From an uncultured Veillonellaceae bacterium (GTDB taxonomy: Bacteria; Bacillota; Negativicutes; Veillonellales; Veillonellaceae): 64,000 bases of DNA. Each line of letters begins with the position of its first letter. The stretch's first letter is position 1. A model generated the notes under the pieces. It did no database searches. It was not told the origin of the DNA and worked only from the letters and a program-made list of their open reading frames with translations. Both the position numbers and the translations under genes were made by a program. The DNA lies in assembly GCA_945867815.1 (NCBI GenBank), contig CAMBIX010000001.1:434001-498000 (forward strand). The letters run 5' to 3'. Shown here piece by piece: positions 63,925 through 64,000 of this stretch.

Positions 63925-64000
63925 TTAGTAACACCACATATTTCGTACATAATACGGCCAACCTAAGTACTTCATACCATAGGCAAATACCCTATTGTAA
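63925..64000 (-). CDS. C-terminal end of an unidentified protein (cut by window edge)
   Basis: Only about 24 codons are visible, ending FAYGMKYLGWPYYVRNMWCY and TAA at 63925-63927. The aromatic-rich end, with YGMKYLG, hints at a cell-wall enzyme such as an NlpC/P60 or transglycosylase type, but this is too short to assign. Confidence 0.35.
   Translation of the reverse strand, partial: YNRVFAYGMKYLGWPYYVRNMWCY

Overview
The window looks like a low-GC Bacillota chromosome, most likely a Negativicutes member of the Veillonella type. This is inferred from gene content and order, not from a database search. Supporting signs are the short HisG with a separate HisZ, the rnmV-rsmA pair beside a G5/3D-domain protein, RicT (PSP1) next to holB, a CsoR-copA pair, and a MurE carrying the meso-DAP signature DNPR. 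Nearly all genes lie on the minus strand. Only five genes are on the plus strand, and they sit among the accessory-looking intervals.

Layout. 1-10445 is the mra/mur cell-wall cluster, read right to left: mraZ, rsmH, ftsL, murE, murF, mraY, murD, murG, murC, ddl (cut by the window edge). It lacks ftsI between ftsL and murE and ftsW near murD/murG. 10500-19300 is mixed: a SAM methyltransferase, a decayed gene, a ThrE-type exporter, yceD-rpmF, the csoR-copA copper operon, yigZ, a possible small RNA, a LysR gene consisting only of its HTH domain, and a small hypothetical gene. 19625-28262 holds a histidine operon (hisZ-G-D-B-H-A-F-I-E-C) with hisJ just upstream. Together they supply every step from PRPP to histidine, and prs lies further along. 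28532-42100 holds a radical-SAM-like protein, secDF, a folate enzyme, yajC, tgt, queA, a SpoIID-domain protein, ruvBAC, rsmA, rnmV and a G5/3D cell-wall protein. 42141-47476 is a polyphosphate operon with two Ppx/GppA-like proteins and ppk. 47594-56147 is an overlapping chain (Orn/Lys/Arg decarboxylase, tmk, holB, ricT, trmN6-like, rsmI, metG, tatD). 56273-63770 holds a NUDIX gene, pth, prs, glmU, a PG-binding/3D protein, nhaA and a MalY/PatB-type C-S lyase.

Regulation visible in the sequence: good sigma-70-type promoters upstream of hisZ, mraZ, thrE, yceD, csoR, yigZ, the G5/3D gene and ppx; a palindrome over the his promoter; a CsoR-like operator; a palindrome over the thrE promoter; and several intrinsic terminators whose G-U pairs show which strand is transcribed.

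The most interesting unexplained signal is a family of long, multiply bulged hairpins in intergenic DNA: three in tandem at 60793-61090, one at 29408-29477 followed by two decayed 76-bp repeats, and one at 47526-47583. They share a core (GAGC...GGCTC, a TTC triloop, then a TTACGAGAA-like strand), their outer stems differ but stay complementary, and each lies downstream of a gene in that gene's orientation. Other points of note are a candidate ~195-nt RNA at 18130-18325, a probable pseudoenzyme paralogue of Ppx/GppA, and a radical-SAM homologue lacking the first cluster cysteine.
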